Assembly: GCF_009377195.2 (NCBI RefSeq)
Contig: NZ_VJXX01000005.1
Location: 62,001-126,000 of the forward strand
DNA from: Arthrobacter bussei
Lineage (GTDB): Bacteria; Actinomycetota; Actinomycetes; Actinomycetales; Micrococcaceae
Reading direction: 5' to 3'
Length of the DNA stretch: 64,000 bases
Made by a program: the position numbers and the translations under genes. The first letter of the stretch is position 1, and each line of letters opens with the position of its first letter. The notes under the pieces were generated by a model. The model saw nothing but the letters and a program-made list of their open reading frames with translations, was not told the DNA's origin and did not search any database. This document shows positions 31,146 to 39,818 of the stretch, one piece after another.

Positions 31146-32396
31146 ATGTACTCAGCAGTCCGCGACCAGCTCGCCGGCGAACTCGACGACATCCGCACCG
31201 CCGGCCTCTTCAAGCACGAGCGCCGCATCTCGTCCCCCCAGTCCAGCCACATCACGGCCGGGGCGCTCGACGCCGGGGACGCGGAGGTCCTCAATTTCTG
31301 CGCGAACAACTACCTCGGCCTCGCCGACCATCCCGACATCATCGCGTCGGCGAAGAACGCGCTCGACGAGCGCGGATTCGGCATGGCCTCGGTCCGTTTC
31401 ATCTGCGGCACCCAGGACCTCCACCTCGAGCTCGAGCGCCGGGTCTCGCAGTTCCTCGGCACCGAGGACACCATCCTCTTCTCCTCCTGCTTCGATGCGA
31501 ACGGTGGCGTCTTCGAATCGCTGCTCGGCGCTGAGGACGCCGTCATCTCGGACTCCCTGAACCACGCGTCGATCATCGACGGCATCCGGCTCTCGAAGGC
31601 GCAGCGCTTCCGCTACGCCAACCGCGACATGGCCGACCTCGAGGCGAAGCTCCAGGAGGCCGCCGGGGCGCGACGCCGTCTCGTCGTGACGGACGGCGTC
31701 TTCTCCATGGACGGCTACCTCGCGCCGCTCGAGGCGATCTGCGACCTCGCCGAGCGCTACGACGCGATGGTCATGGTGGACGACTCGCACGCGGTCGGCT
31801 TCATGGGCTCCACCGGGGCCGGGACGCCGGAGCACGCGGGCGTGGCGAGCCGTGTCGACATCTTCACCGGGACCTTCGGCAAGGCGCTCGGTGGCGCCTC
31901 CGGCGGGTACGTCGCGGCCAGGGCCGAGATCGTCGCCCTGCTGCGGCAGCGCGCCCGCCCGTATCTCTTCTCGAACTCCCTCGCGCCGTCGATCGTCGCG
32001 GCGACCCTCACGGCGCTCGACCTCGTGCAGAACAGCGGGGAGCTCCGCGGAACACTCACCGCCAACGCGGCGCTGTTCCGGCGCCGGATGACGGAGGAGG
32101 GGTTCAACCTGCTCGAGGGCGAACACGCCATCATCCCGGTGATGTTCGGCGACGCCGTGCTCGCGGCGCGCACCGCCGACGCGATGCTCGCGCACGGCGT
32201 CTTCGTGACGGCTTTCAGCTACCCCGTGGTGCCCAAGGGTGCAGCGCGCATCCGCGTGCAGCTCTCCGCCGCCCACACCGACGAGGACATCGAGGCCTGC
32301 GTGCAGGCGTTCGTCGCGGCGCGCGACGACGTCTCCGCGGACGGCGCGGGGGCCGAGGACGCCGGTGCTCCGGGCGCACACGTGGGCGGCGCCTAG
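31146..32396 (+). CDS. kbl: Glycine C-acetyltransferase (2-amino-3-ketobutyrate CoA ligase)
   Basis: 416 aa. PLP-dependent alpha-oxoamine synthase fold: [28 protein letters not shown], and the PLP lysine K246 in [11 protein letters not shown]. Converts 2-amino-3-ketobutyrate plus CoA to glycine and acetyl-CoA. Slightly longer than usual, with an acidic Ala/Gly tail after residue ~395. In operon with tdh. Confidence 0.95.
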   Translation: MYSAVRDQLAGELDDIRTAGLFKHERRISSPQSSHITAGALDAGDAEVLNFCANNYLGLADHPDIIASAKNALDERGFGMASVRFICGTQDLHLELERRVSQFLGTEDTILFSSCFDANGGVFESLLGAEDAVISDSLNHASIIDGIRLSKAQRFRYANRDMADLEAKLQEAAGARRRLVVTDGVFSMDGYLAPLEAICDLAERYDAMVMVDDSHAVGFMGSTGAGTPEHAGVASRVDIFTGTFGKALGGASGGYVAARAEIVALLRQRARPYLFSNSLAPSIVAATLTALDLVQNSGELRGTLTANAALFRRRMTEEGFNLLEGEHAIIPVMFGDAVLAARTADAMLAHGVFVTAFSYPVVPKGAARIRVQLSAAHTDEDIEACVQAFVAARDDVSADGAGAEDAGAPGAHVGGA

Positions 32397-32459
32397 TCCT
32401 TCTCCGCACACCGGGAGCCCCGGCGGCCGTTCGGGGGAGCGCCCATCTAGGATGACGGC

Positions 32460-33557
32460 ATGAGCTCCCTCGAGTGTGACGTCCTGATCGTCGGCGGCGG
32501 GATCGCCGGCCTCTCCCTCGCCTCGGCCCTCGCCCCGTTCTCCAGTGTGGTGCTGGTCGAGGCGGAGGGCACGCTCGGCTACCACACGTCGTCGCGCTCG
32601 GCCCGGCAGCTCATCCCCAGCTACGGACCCGGACCCGTCCTGGACCTGACGCGTCGAACGCTCGACCTGCTGGACGGCGTCCAGTCCTCCACCGGTTTGC
32701 CACTGACGGTGCCTCGAGCCTTCCTCCTGATCGGTACCGAGGACGAGGTCGGCGCCGCCATGAACGGGTCCATGCGCCGCGTCCCGCACGCCGAGGCCCT
32801 GGCGCTGTGCCCGCAGCTCCGCCCGGACGCCTTCACCGCAGCCGCCATCGACACGGACTGCGTCGGCACCGACACCGATCTGCTCCTCGACTACCACCGC
32901 CGCCGTGCGGGCGACGACGGCGTCATCATCCTCACGGGTGCCGAGGTCACCTCAGCGCGCTACGACGGTGCCGGCTGGAGTGTCCGGGCGGGCTACCGTC
33001 CCATCAGCGCGGAGGTCGTCGTGAACGCCGCCGGCGCCTGGGCCGACGGCCTCGCCGATGTGTGCGGCGTCGCGCCGCAGGGTCTCGTTCCCCTCCGGCG
33101 GACCGCCGCGATCGTGACGGCCACCCATGCGCCACCCGTCGGGACACCCATGGTGGCGGCAGCCGACGACGCCTTCTACTACCGGCCGGACGCCGAGGGG
33201 ATCCTGATCTCCCCGTGCGAGGCGGAGCCTGCCGAGCCGGGCGACGCGCAGCCCCACCCGGGCGATGTCGAGCGTCTCATCGACCACCTGGGAACCGTCA
33301 CCGATCTCGGCATCACCGGTGTCGTACGGGCCTGGACCGGGTTGCGCACGCAGCGCGCGTCCGGCCTGCCGGTCGTCGGGTTCGACGCCGCGCATCCCGG
33401 TTTCTTCTGGCTCGCCGGCCAGGGCGGCTACGGTTTCCAGACCTCCTCCGGCATCGCCGAACTCGCGACCATCCTGCTCACCGGTGCGGACCCCGAGGAT
33501 CTCGGCGCCGATCCGGTCCGGATCAGGGCTGCGGCGGAGGCACTCCGCCCCGCGTGA
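32460..33557 (+). CDS. FAD-dependent oxidoreductase (DAO family)
   Basis: 365 aa. N-terminal dinucleotide-binding motif VLIVGGGIAGLSLASAL and a C-terminal GLRTQRASGLPVVGFD ... FFWLAGQGGYGFQTSSGIAELA, typical of the glycine/D-amino-acid oxidase superfamily. The substrate is unclear; proximity to tdh-kbl would fit amine or glycine metabolism. TAGGAT lies exactly 6 nt before the ATG, so it probably has its own leaderless promoter. Confidence 0.9.
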   Translation: MSSLECDVLIVGGGIAGLSLASALAPFSSVVLVEAEGTLGYHTSSRSARQLIPSYGPGPVLDLTRRTLDLLDGVQSSTGLPLTVPRAFLLIGTEDEVGAAMNGSMRRVPHAEALALCPQLRPDAFTAAAIDTDCVGTDTDLLLDYHRRRAGDDGVIILTGAEVTSARYDGAGWSVRAGYRPISAEVVVNAAGAWADGLADVCGVAPQGLVPLRRTAAIVTATHAPPVGTPMVAAADDAFYYRPDAEGILISPCEAEPAEPGDAQPHPGDVERLIDHLGTVTDLGITGVVRAWTGLRTQRASGLPVVGFDAAHPGFFWLAGQGGYGFQTSSGIAELATILLTGADPEDLGADPVRIRAAAEALRPA

Positions 33558-33585
33558 CCCCAGCTGATGTCCACGATCCGCGCAA

Positions 33586-33632
33586 GGAACGGGCACCGCC
33601 GGGACCCCGGATCCGGAAGCGGCGCCCGTTCC
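33586..33632. terminator. Hairpin after the FAD oxidoreductase gene
   Basis: GGAACGGGC (33586-33594) pairs with GCCCGTTCC (33624-33632); the intervening CCGCC and GGCG can extend the stem imperfectly. It lies in the 154-bp gap before the CDF gene. Confidence 0.55.
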
Positions 33633-33633
33633 G

Positions 33634-33639
33634 TAGTGT
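33634..33639 (+). promoter_or_regulatory. Candidate -10 of the CDF transporter gene (TAGTGT)
   Basis: TAGTGT immediately after the hairpin and ~73 nt before the start at 33712. No strong -35. Confidence 0.3.
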
Positions 33640-33711
33640 GGGTCCTCGATACCGGCATGATGCCGGGAACACAGGAGCCGCCGCAGGCGGCACGGAGAAC
33701 GGGAGTGCAGC

Positions 33712-34701
33712 ATGTCGGCAGGCGGAGGCAACAAGGCGATCATCGCGGCGCTCGCGGCGAATCTCACCATCGCCGCCCTCAAGTTCCTCGCGTTCGCCCT
33801 CACGCGATCGTCGTCGATGCTCGCCGAGGGCATCCACTCGGTGGCGGACTCCGGCAATCAGGTGCTGCTGCTCGTGGGCGGCAAACGGTCGAAGCGCCAG
33901 GCGAGTGCCGAGCATCCGTTCGGGTTCGGACGCGAACGCTACATCTACGCCTTCATCGTCTCGATCGTGCTGTTCAGCGTCGGCGGGCTGTTCGCGCTCT
34001 ACGAGGCCTACCACAAGTACCAGGACCCGCACCCGATCGAGGGCTCCTTCTGGTGGGTGCCGCTCGCGGTGCTCATCGGGGCGATCGTCGCGGAGTCGTT
34101 CTCCTTCCGCACCGCCATCCGGGAGTCCAACCACACCCGGGGGGACATGGGCTGGGTGCGCTTCGTCCGGACGGCCAAGGCTCCCGAGCTGCCCGTCATC
34201 CTGCTGGAGGACTTCGGCGCGCTCATCGGACTGCTGTTCGCGCTGTTCGGCGTCTCCATGACCCTCCTCACGGACAACGGCATCTGGGATGCCGCGGGGA
34301 CGGCGATGATCGGCCTCCTGCTCGTGGCCATCGCCGCCGTCCTCGCCGTCGAGACCAAGAGCCTGCTGCTCGGCGAATCCGCGTCGGCGTCGGACGTGGC
34401 GAAGATCGAGGAGGCCATCGGCAACGACGGTGCCACGCACATCATCCATCTGAAGACCCTCCACCTGGGACCGGACGAGCTGCTCGTCGCCGCGAAGATC
34501 ACGGTCGGGAGCCAGGAGAGCGGAGCGCAGATCGCCGCCGAGATCAACGACGCCGAACGGCGCATCCGGGCGGCGGTGCCGATCGCCACGGCCATCTACC
34601 TCGAACCGGATCTCTACATCCCCGACGCCGCGGCGACGCTCTCAGCGAACGGCAGCTCCGCCCGTACCCCGGCGTCCGGCGAAGGGAGTGGGCAGGTCTA
34701 G
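33712..34701 (+). CDS. Cation diffusion facilitator family transporter
   Basis: 329 aa. About five to six transmembrane helices followed by a C-terminal cytoplasmic domain (~235-310). The metal-site helix has SSMLAEGIHSVADSGNQ, and a second conserved helix has GIWDAAGTAMIGLLLVAIA. CDF proteins export divalent metals such as Zn or Mn by proton antiport; the metal is not determined. It starts after GAACGGGAG. Its stop codon overlaps the -10 of the next gene. Confidence 0.92.
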   Translation: MSAGGGNKAIIAALAANLTIAALKFLAFALTRSSSMLAEGIHSVADSGNQVLLLVGGKRSKRQASAEHPFGFGRERYIYAFIVSIVLFSVGGLFALYEAYHKYQDPHPIEGSFWWVPLAVLIGAIVAESFSFRTAIRESNHTRGDMGWVRFVRTAKAPELPVILLEDFGALIGLLFALFGVSMTLLTDNGIWDAAGTAMIGLLLVAIAAVLAVETKSLLLGESASASDVAKIEEAIGNDGATHIIHLKTLHLGPDELLVAAKITVGSQESGAQIAAEINDAERRIRAAVPIATAIYLEPDLYIPDAAATLSANGSSARTPASGEGSGQV

Positions 34702-34710
34702 GATGGGCGC

Positions 34711-35193
34711 ATGAACGTCATCGAAACACGTCTTCCCGGCATCGGAGTGCGGCGCGAGATCGTCACCGGTTCCGGGCGAAGGGTGGGCATCGTCGCCCAG
34801 CGCGACGGCGATCTCGACCTCATCATCTCCAAGGCCAATGATCCCGACGCCTGCGTCGCCTCGATCCCGCTGACGCCGGACGAGGCCGCCACCATCGGCA
34901 ACCTCCTGGGTTCGCGGCAGCTCGTCGCGCAACTGACGGAGGAGCACCGGGACCTGCCGGGCGTCTCCACCCGGCAGTTCCTCATCGAGCGCGGTTCCCC
35001 CTTCGACGGTCATCCCCTCGCGGACACCCGGATGCGCTCGCGCTCCGGGGCGTCCCTCGTGGCGGTGCTGCGCTCGGGGCAGGTCCAGGCATCCCCCACG
35101 CCCGACTTCACCCTGGCCGCCGGCGATCTGCTGGTGGTGGTGGGAACCTCCGAGGGCCTCGACGCCGCGGCGGACATCCTGCGCAACGGCTGA
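34711..35193 (+). CDS. TrkA-C (RCK_C) regulatory subunit of a cation/proton antiporter
   Basis: 160 aa. A small N-terminal domain (IGVRREIVTGSGRRVGIV) and a C-terminal RCK_C domain at ~85-160 (PFDGHPLADTRMRSRSGASLVAVLR ... FTLAAGDLLVVVGTSEGLD). The order and spacing match KhtT-type regulators that bind a ligand and gate the adjacent antiporter. TAGGAT is exactly 6 nt before the ATG, and overlaps the stop of the CDF gene, suggesting a leaderless promoter. Confidence 0.9.
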   Translation: MNVIETRLPGIGVRREIVTGSGRRVGIVAQRDGDLDLIISKANDPDACVASIPLTPDEAATIGNLLGSRQLVAQLTEEHRDLPGVSTRQFLIERGSPFDGHPLADTRMRSRSGASLVAVLRSGQVQASPTPDFTLAAGDLLVVVGTSEGLDAAADILRNG

Positions 35194-35200
35194 GCCGCCC

Positions 35201-36391
35201 GTGCACACCACCGCCCTGACCCTGATCGAACTCGGCGCCATTCTCCTGTTCCTCGGTATCCTCGGGCGGCTCGCAGGCCGGATCGGGCTCTCGCCCATCC
35301 CGCTGTACCTGATCGGCGGCCTGTTCTTCGGGCAAGGCGGGTTCATCGAGCTCGAGGGCGTCATCGAGTTCAGCGAGGTCGCCAGCGAGATCGGCGTGGT
35401 GCTGCTCCTGCTGATGCTCGGGCTCGAGTACACGGCGAAGGAGCTGGTCACCGGCCTCCGGCAGTCCTGGCTCGCCGGGATCGTCGACTTCCTGCTGAAC
35501 TTCACGCCCGGTGCGCTCGTCGCGGTGATCCTCGGGTGGGGTCCGGTCGCCGCCCTGGTGATGGGCGGCGTCACCTACATCTCCTCGTCCGGCATTGCGG
35601 CGAAGGTCATCAGCGACCTCGGCAGGCTCGGCAACCGCGAGACCCCCACCGTGCTGGCGATCCTCGTCTTCGAGGACCTCGCGATGGCCATCTACCTGCC
35701 GGTCCTCACCGCCGTGCTGGCGGGACTGAGCTTCGCGGGGGGACTCGGCACGGTCGGTATCTCGCTCCTCGTCGTCACGCTGGTGCTCGTGATCGCCCTC
35801 CGCTGGGGCAACGTGGTGTCCGCTGTGGTGGACAGCACGGACCGCGAGGTATTCCTCCTGACGCTGATCGGTGCCGCGCTCCTGGTCGCCGGTCTCGCCT
35901 CCGCGCTGCAGGTCTCGGCTGCCGTCGGCGCGTTCCTCCTCGGCATCGCCATCTCGGGGGCGACGGCGGAGAACGCCGCCCGGATCCTCGAACCCCTGCG
36001 CGATCTCTTCGCCGCCATCTTCTTCGTGGTGTTCGGGCTCAACACCGATCCGGCCTCGATCCCGCCCGTCCTCGGTTTCGCCCTGGGTCTGGCGCTGGTC
36101 ACCTCGGCCACCAAGATCGCCACCGGGTGGTGGGCGGCCAAGCGGCAGGGGATCGGGCGGCTCGGCCGTGCGCGTGCAGGGACGGCGCTGGTGGCGCGGG
36201 GCGAGTTCTCGATCGTCATCGCCGGGCTCGCCGTCGCGTCGGGGGCCGTGATCCCCGAACTGGCGGCTCTCGCCACCACCTACGTCCTGCTGATGGCCGT
36301 CCTAGGCCCGGTGCTGGCCCGCCTCGCCGAGCCGGCGATGGAACTCCTCGACCGGGCTCCGAAGCGCAGGCCGAGGGCCGTGACGGCCTGA
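35201..36391 (+). CDS. CPA2-family monovalent cation/proton antiporter
   Basis: 396 aa, ~12 hydrophobic helices throughout. Typical CPA2 segments: GLFFGQGGFIEL, LLLLMLGLEYTAKEL, TYISSSGIAAKVISDLGRLGNRETP and a late GTALVARGEFSIVIAGLAV. The core is KefB-like but lacks the C-terminal RCK domain, which is supplied by the gene 8 bp upstream (KhtTU-like arrangement). Probable role is K+ or Na+ efflux in exchange for protons. Confidence 0.92.
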   Translation: MHTTALTLIELGAILLFLGILGRLAGRIGLSPIPLYLIGGLFFGQGGFIELEGVIEFSEVASEIGVVLLLLMLGLEYTAKELVTGLRQSWLAGIVDFLLNFTPGALVAVILGWGPVAALVMGGVTYISSSGIAAKVISDLGRLGNRETPTVLAILVFEDLAMAIYLPVLTAVLAGLSFAGGLGTVGISLLVVTLVLVIALRWGNVVSAVVDSTDREVFLLTLIGAALLVAGLASALQVSAAVGAFLLGIAISGATAENAARILEPLRDLFAAIFFVVFGLNTDPASIPPVLGFALGLALVTSATKIATGWWAAKRQGIGRLGRARAGTALVARGEFSIVIAGLAVASGAVIPELAALATTYVLLMAVLGPVLARLAEPAMELLDRAPKRRPRAVTA

Positions 36392-36470
36392 CCGACGCGA
36401 AGAGATACCCCGGGCGTCATCCGCGGCCCGTGGCGGCCTGACGAGCGCGGCTGTCCGCCCCGGGCGTCAG
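36372..36470. repeat. Imperfect 50-bp tandem duplication over the antiporter stop codon
   Basis: With a period of exactly 50 bp, TGACGGCCTGAC (36381) recurs as TGGCGGCCTGAC (36431) and CCCCGGGCGTCA (36408) recurs at 36458. The first copy covers the antiporter stop and the second ends at the stop of the convergent siderophore-interacting gene. Confidence 0.7.
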
Positions 36471-37369
36471 TCCTCCAGGATGCGGCCGATCGGCTCGAGC
36501 TTCTCCGCCTGGAAGGTGTCCTCCTCGCGCCCGTACGCCCAGTAGCCGGAGAGCGACACCTGCTTCTTCTCGAGCCCCCGTCCCTTGAACAGCACGTCCC
36601 GCAGGGCCTTCATGGCACCGCGCTCACCATGGACGAAGGCGTCGACCCGGCCCTCGGGCCACGGACCGGCCGCGACGGCGTCCGCCAGGAGCGTCGTCGT
36701 CCCGGCGGCCCTGCCGTCGCGCAGCAGCCAGTGCACGGCGAGTCCGTCCGGTGCGTCGAGCGGGATGATCTCCGCGTCGCTGTCCACTTCGAGGTAGGCG
36801 TGCCCGACGGCGGTGGACGGCAGCGCATCGATGCCCGCCGCGATCGCGGGGAGTGCGGAGTCGTCGCCGACGAAGAGGTGCCAGTCCGCCGTCGGATCGG
36901 GAGACCACTTGCCGGACGGCCCCATGAGCACGAGCGTGTCGCCGGGTACGGCCGATGCCGCCCAGGGGCCGGCGATGCCGGCGTCACCGTGCACCACGAA
37001 GTCGATCGCGAGCCGCTGCGTCCCGTGGTCGAGCCAGCGGATCGTGTAGGTGCGCTTCACCGGTCGGTCGCCGGCGGGGAGCTCGTGCTTCAGCGCCGCG
37101 AGGTCGTACGGCGGGACGAGTCCCAGCTCGGGCCTCGCGAACAGCAGCTTGGCGTACTTGTCCGTCGCCTCGCACTCCTGGAGATCCGCGAAGCCCGGTC
37201 CGCCCGCGACCACCCGCACCAGGTGGGGGCTCAGCCACTGCGTCGCGACCACGGTGAGGACGGCTTGCGGCCTCGGGGGCTTGCGGGGCGCCGGGGCCTG
37301 TGGCGCCGGATCGGCGGGACCGGCAGGGTCGGGAGACGCCGAGGTGGGAGCGGGGGAGGGTGAGGACAT
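36467..37369 (-). CDS. Siderophore-interacting protein (ferric reductase)
   Basis: 300 aa. A Pro/Ala-rich leader of ~32 residues, an FAD-binding beta-barrel (VKRTYTIRWLD, IDFVVHGDAGIAGPWAASA, DTLVLMGPSGKWSPD) and the SIP domain ending GYWAYGREEDTFQAEKLE. ViuB/SIP-type flavoproteins reduce iron in ferric siderophores in the cytoplasm. A partly palindromic TTAGG...CTAA element just upstream suggests DtxR/IdeR control by iron. Confidence 0.94.
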   Translation of the reverse strand: MSSPSPAPTSASPDPAGPADPAPQAPAPRKPPRPQAVLTVVATQWLSPHLVRVVAGGPGFADLQECEATDKYAKLLFARPELGLVPPYDLAALKHELPAGDRPVKRTYTIRWLDHGTQRLAIDFVVHGDAGIAGPWAASAVPGDTLVLMGPSGKWSPDPTADWHLFVGDDSALPAIAAGIDALPSTAVGHAYLEVDSDAEIIPLDAPDGLAVHWLLRDGRAAGTTTLLADAVAAGPWPEGRVDAFVHGERGAMKALRDVLFKGRGLEKKQVSLSGYWAYGREEDTFQAEKLEPIGRILED

Positions 37370-37395
37370 GGGGCGGGACTTCTTTCTCGGTGGGA

Positions 37396-37410
37396 CTTAG
37401 TCCACCCTAA
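37396..37410 (-). promoter_or_regulatory. Possible DtxR/IdeR iron box
   Basis: On the minus strand TTAGGGTGGACTAAG, an inverted TTAG...CTAA that matches the first half of the IdeR consensus (TTAGGTTAG) well and the second half weakly. It lies 27 bp before the siderophore-interacting gene, whose role fits iron repression. Confidence 0.4.
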
Positions 37411-37416
37411 CAAGCC

Positions 37417-39036
37417 TTACCCGGCGGACGCCGGGAGTTCCGCGTGCGCTGCCGCGAGGAGCGAGCCGTCCGCGACGAGGAGCCGTGCCGCTTCGATCTC
37501 GGGAGCGAGATAGCGATCGGTTCCCGGCCCCGGGACGTCCTGCCGGAGCCGTGACCGCACGGCGCTGATGGGAGCCGAGCTGCGCAGGGCGGGGGAGCTC
37601 CCCGGAGCGTCAGCGCCGGCGGACGGGTCCGTCCAGCCCTGCAGTCCGCCGTCGCGCATGTCCAGTCCGCGCGCCGCCGTGAGGATCTCGATGGCGAGCA
37701 CGCGAGTGAGGCCGTCGATCGCCCGGCGGAGCTTCAGCCCGGCCGCCCAGCCCATGGAGACGTGGTCCTCCTGCATGGCCGAGGAGGGGATGGAGTCGAC
37801 GGAGGCGGGCTGGGCGAGGCGCTTGAGCTCGGACACGATGCCGGCCTGGGTGTACTGGGCGATCATGTGCCCCGAATCGACGCCGGGATCATGGGCGAGG
37901 AACGGGTTCAGCCCGTGGCTGCGGGCCCGGTCGAGGAAGCGGTCCGTGCGCCGTTCGCTCATCGAGGCGACGTCGGCGACGGCGATCGCGAGGAAGTCCA
38001 GCACGTATCCCACGGGAGCGCCGTGGAAGTTGCCGTTCGACTCGATCCGGCCGTCGGGCGTGATCACCGGGTTGTCGATGGCCGAGCCGAGCTCGATCGC
38101 GGCGACCGATTCCGCGTGCGCCAGCGTGGCCCGCGCGGCGCCGTGCACCTGGGGTGCGCACCGCAGCGAGTAGGCGTCCTGGACGCGCGTGAAGCGGTGC
38201 CGCCCCGTCGCGGACGTGAGCTGCTCGGCGATGAGCGGTGAGCCGTCCAAAAGGGCGCGGATGCGGGCGGCCGACGCCACCTGACCCGGGTGAGGACGCA
38301 GGGCATGCAGGTCCCCGGCGAAGACGGCGTCCGTCCCGAGCAGTCCCTCGACGCTCATCGCGGCGGCGAGGTCCGCCGTCGCCAGCAGCAGGTGCAGGTC
38401 GGACGCCGCGAGGACCAGCATCCCCAGCATCCCGTCCGTGCCGTTGATGAGGGCCAGCCCCTCCTTCTCGCGCAGCTCGACGGGCGTGATCCCCGCGGTG
38501 GTGAGGGCCTCGGCCGCGGGGACGAGCCGTCCCCGCGCATCCCGCACCTCGCCCTCGCCCATGAGGGCGAGGGCCACGTGCGAGAGCGGCGCGAGGTCGC
38601 CGGAGCAGCCGAGTGAGCCGTACTCGCCGATGACGGGGGTGATGCCGGCGTTGAGGAGAGCCGCATAGGTGGTGGCGACGACGGGACGCACGCCGGTGCG
38701 GCCCGTCGCGAGGGTCGAGAGCCGGTTGAGCATGAGCCCGCGCACCACCTCACGGTCCACCTCCGCGCCCGAGGATGCCGCGTGGCTCCGGATGAGGCTG
38801 CGCTGCAGCTGGGTGCGCTGCTCGAGCGGGATGTGCTTCGTGGCGAGGGCGCCGAAGCCGGTGGAGACGCCGTAGTGGGGGGTCCCGTCGTCGACCAGGG
38901 CGTCGACGACGGCACGGGAGGCGGCCATGGCGGCCGACGCGTCGGGATGGAGCTCGACGGGCGCGCCGGAACGGGCCACCGCGACGACGTCGGCGGGCGA
39001 GAGGGGGCCGGTCCCCACGATCACGGGATGCTGCAC
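37417..39036 (-). CDS. hutH: Histidine ammonia-lyase
   Basis: 539 aa. Eliminates ammonia from histidine to give urocanate, the first step of histidine use. The prosthetic MIO group would form from C144-S145-G146 in GSLGCSGDLAPLSH; many characterised HutH proteins have Ala-Ser-Gly here. Other signatures: YGVSTGFGALAT and LINGTDGMLG. The GTG start at 39036 has GAGG 5 nt upstream. Divergent from the iclR-hutUFI operon, with inverted repeats between them. Confidence 0.95.
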   Translation of the reverse strand: MQHPVIVGTGPLSPADVVAVARSGAPVELHPDASAAMAASRAVVDALVDDGTPHYGVSTGFGALATKHIPLEQRTQLQRSLIRSHAASSGAEVDREVVRGLMLNRLSTLATGRTGVRPVVATTYAALLNAGITPVIGEYGSLGCSGDLAPLSHVALALMGEGEVRDARGRLVPAAEALTTAGITPVELREKEGLALINGTDGMLGMLVLAASDLHLLLATADLAAAMSVEGLLGTDAVFAGDLHALRPHPGQVASAARIRALLDGSPLIAEQLTSATGRHRFTRVQDAYSLRCAPQVHGAARATLAHAESVAAIELGSAIDNPVITPDGRIESNGNFHGAPVGYVLDFLAIAVADVASMSERRTDRFLDRARSHGLNPFLAHDPGVDSGHMIAQYTQAGIVSELKRLAQPASVDSIPSSAMQEDHVSMGWAAGLKLRRAIDGLTRVLAIEILTAARGLDMRDGGLQGWTDPSAGADAPGSSPALRSSAPISAVRSRLRQDVPGPGTDRYLAPEIEAARLLVADGSLLAAAHAELPASAG

Positions 39037-39077
39037 GGGAACCTCGGTTCTGCGGTCGGACCGCTATTGCCATCTGG

Positions 39078-39103
39078 TGAAAAGGACGTTTCAATAAGTG
39101 AAA
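39078..39103. promoter_or_regulatory. Overlapping TTTCA/TGAAA inverted repeats, likely IclR operator
   Basis: TGAAA-N6-TTTCA (39078-39093) overlaps TTTCA-N5-TGAAA (39089-39103) in the 98-bp divergent hutH/iclR region. TTGAAA on the minus strand within it could be the hutH -35, so binding would control hutH and probably the iclR operon. Confidence 0.6.
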
Positions 39104-39134
39104 TACAGGACCGGTTCGAAAGCAAGGAGGCGGC

Positions 39135-39818
39135 ATGGCGGAATCGTCCACCCGCACCGTAGAGCGGGCACTGGTGCTGCTCGGCGCTGTCTGCGGGGCG
39201 GGATCGATCACGCTCGCCGACGCCGCGCGCGGGACCGGGCTCTCGGCGTCGACCGCCCTGCGGCTCCTGCGCACCCTCGAGAGCACGGGCTTCGTCCGGC
39301 GGGACGGTGACGGCTCCTACCGCCCCGGGCTCCGCGTGGTCCAGCTCGGGGCTCAGGCGCTCGGGCAGGAGTCCCTCGTCTCCCTCGCCGAGCCCGCCCT
39401 CGAGCGGCTGGTGGGGCAGACGGGGGAGTCCGCCTACCTGAGCGTCCCGTCACACGACGGTCAGGGCGTGTACCTCGCCATGCGCGAGGGGACGCATTCG
39501 GTGCGCCACGCCAGCTGGGTGGGGCGCAGCATCCCGCTGGACGGCACGGCTGTCGGCGCGGTCCTGGCAGGCGCAGCCGGGCCGGACGGGTTCGTCGTCG
39601 TGCGCGACGGCGTGGAGGCCGACGTCACGGCCGTCGCCGCGCCGGTGTCCCCGGGCGGACGCGTGGTCGCGGCGATCAGCGTCGTCGTCCCCAGCTACCG
39701 CATCACCGCCACGGAGGCTCGCCGCCTGGGCGCACTCGTCGCCCGTGAGGCCGAGGACCTGCTCGCCCACATCCCGGCCGGCCCGCTCGGGCAGGACCTG
39801 ACAGGAGAACCCGCATGA
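39135..39818 (+). CDS. IclR-family regulator of histidine use
   Basis: 227 aa. N-terminal winged helix ([49 protein letters not shown]) and a C-terminal effector-binding domain (~85-215), slightly short for the family. AGGAGG precedes the ATG. It overlaps hutU by 4 bp and diverges from hutH, so it most likely senses histidine or urocanate and governs both hut transcripts. Confidence 0.92.
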   Translation: MAESSTRTVERALVLLGAVCGAGSITLADAARGTGLSASTALRLLRTLESTGFVRRDGDGSYRPGLRVVQLGAQALGQESLVSLAEPALERLVGQTGESAYLSVPSHDGQGVYLAMREGTHSVRHASWVGRSIPLDGTAVGAVLAGAAGPDGFVVVRDGVEADVTAVAAPVSPGGRVVAAISVVVPSYRITATEARRLGALVAREAEDLLAHIPAGPLGQDLTGEPA

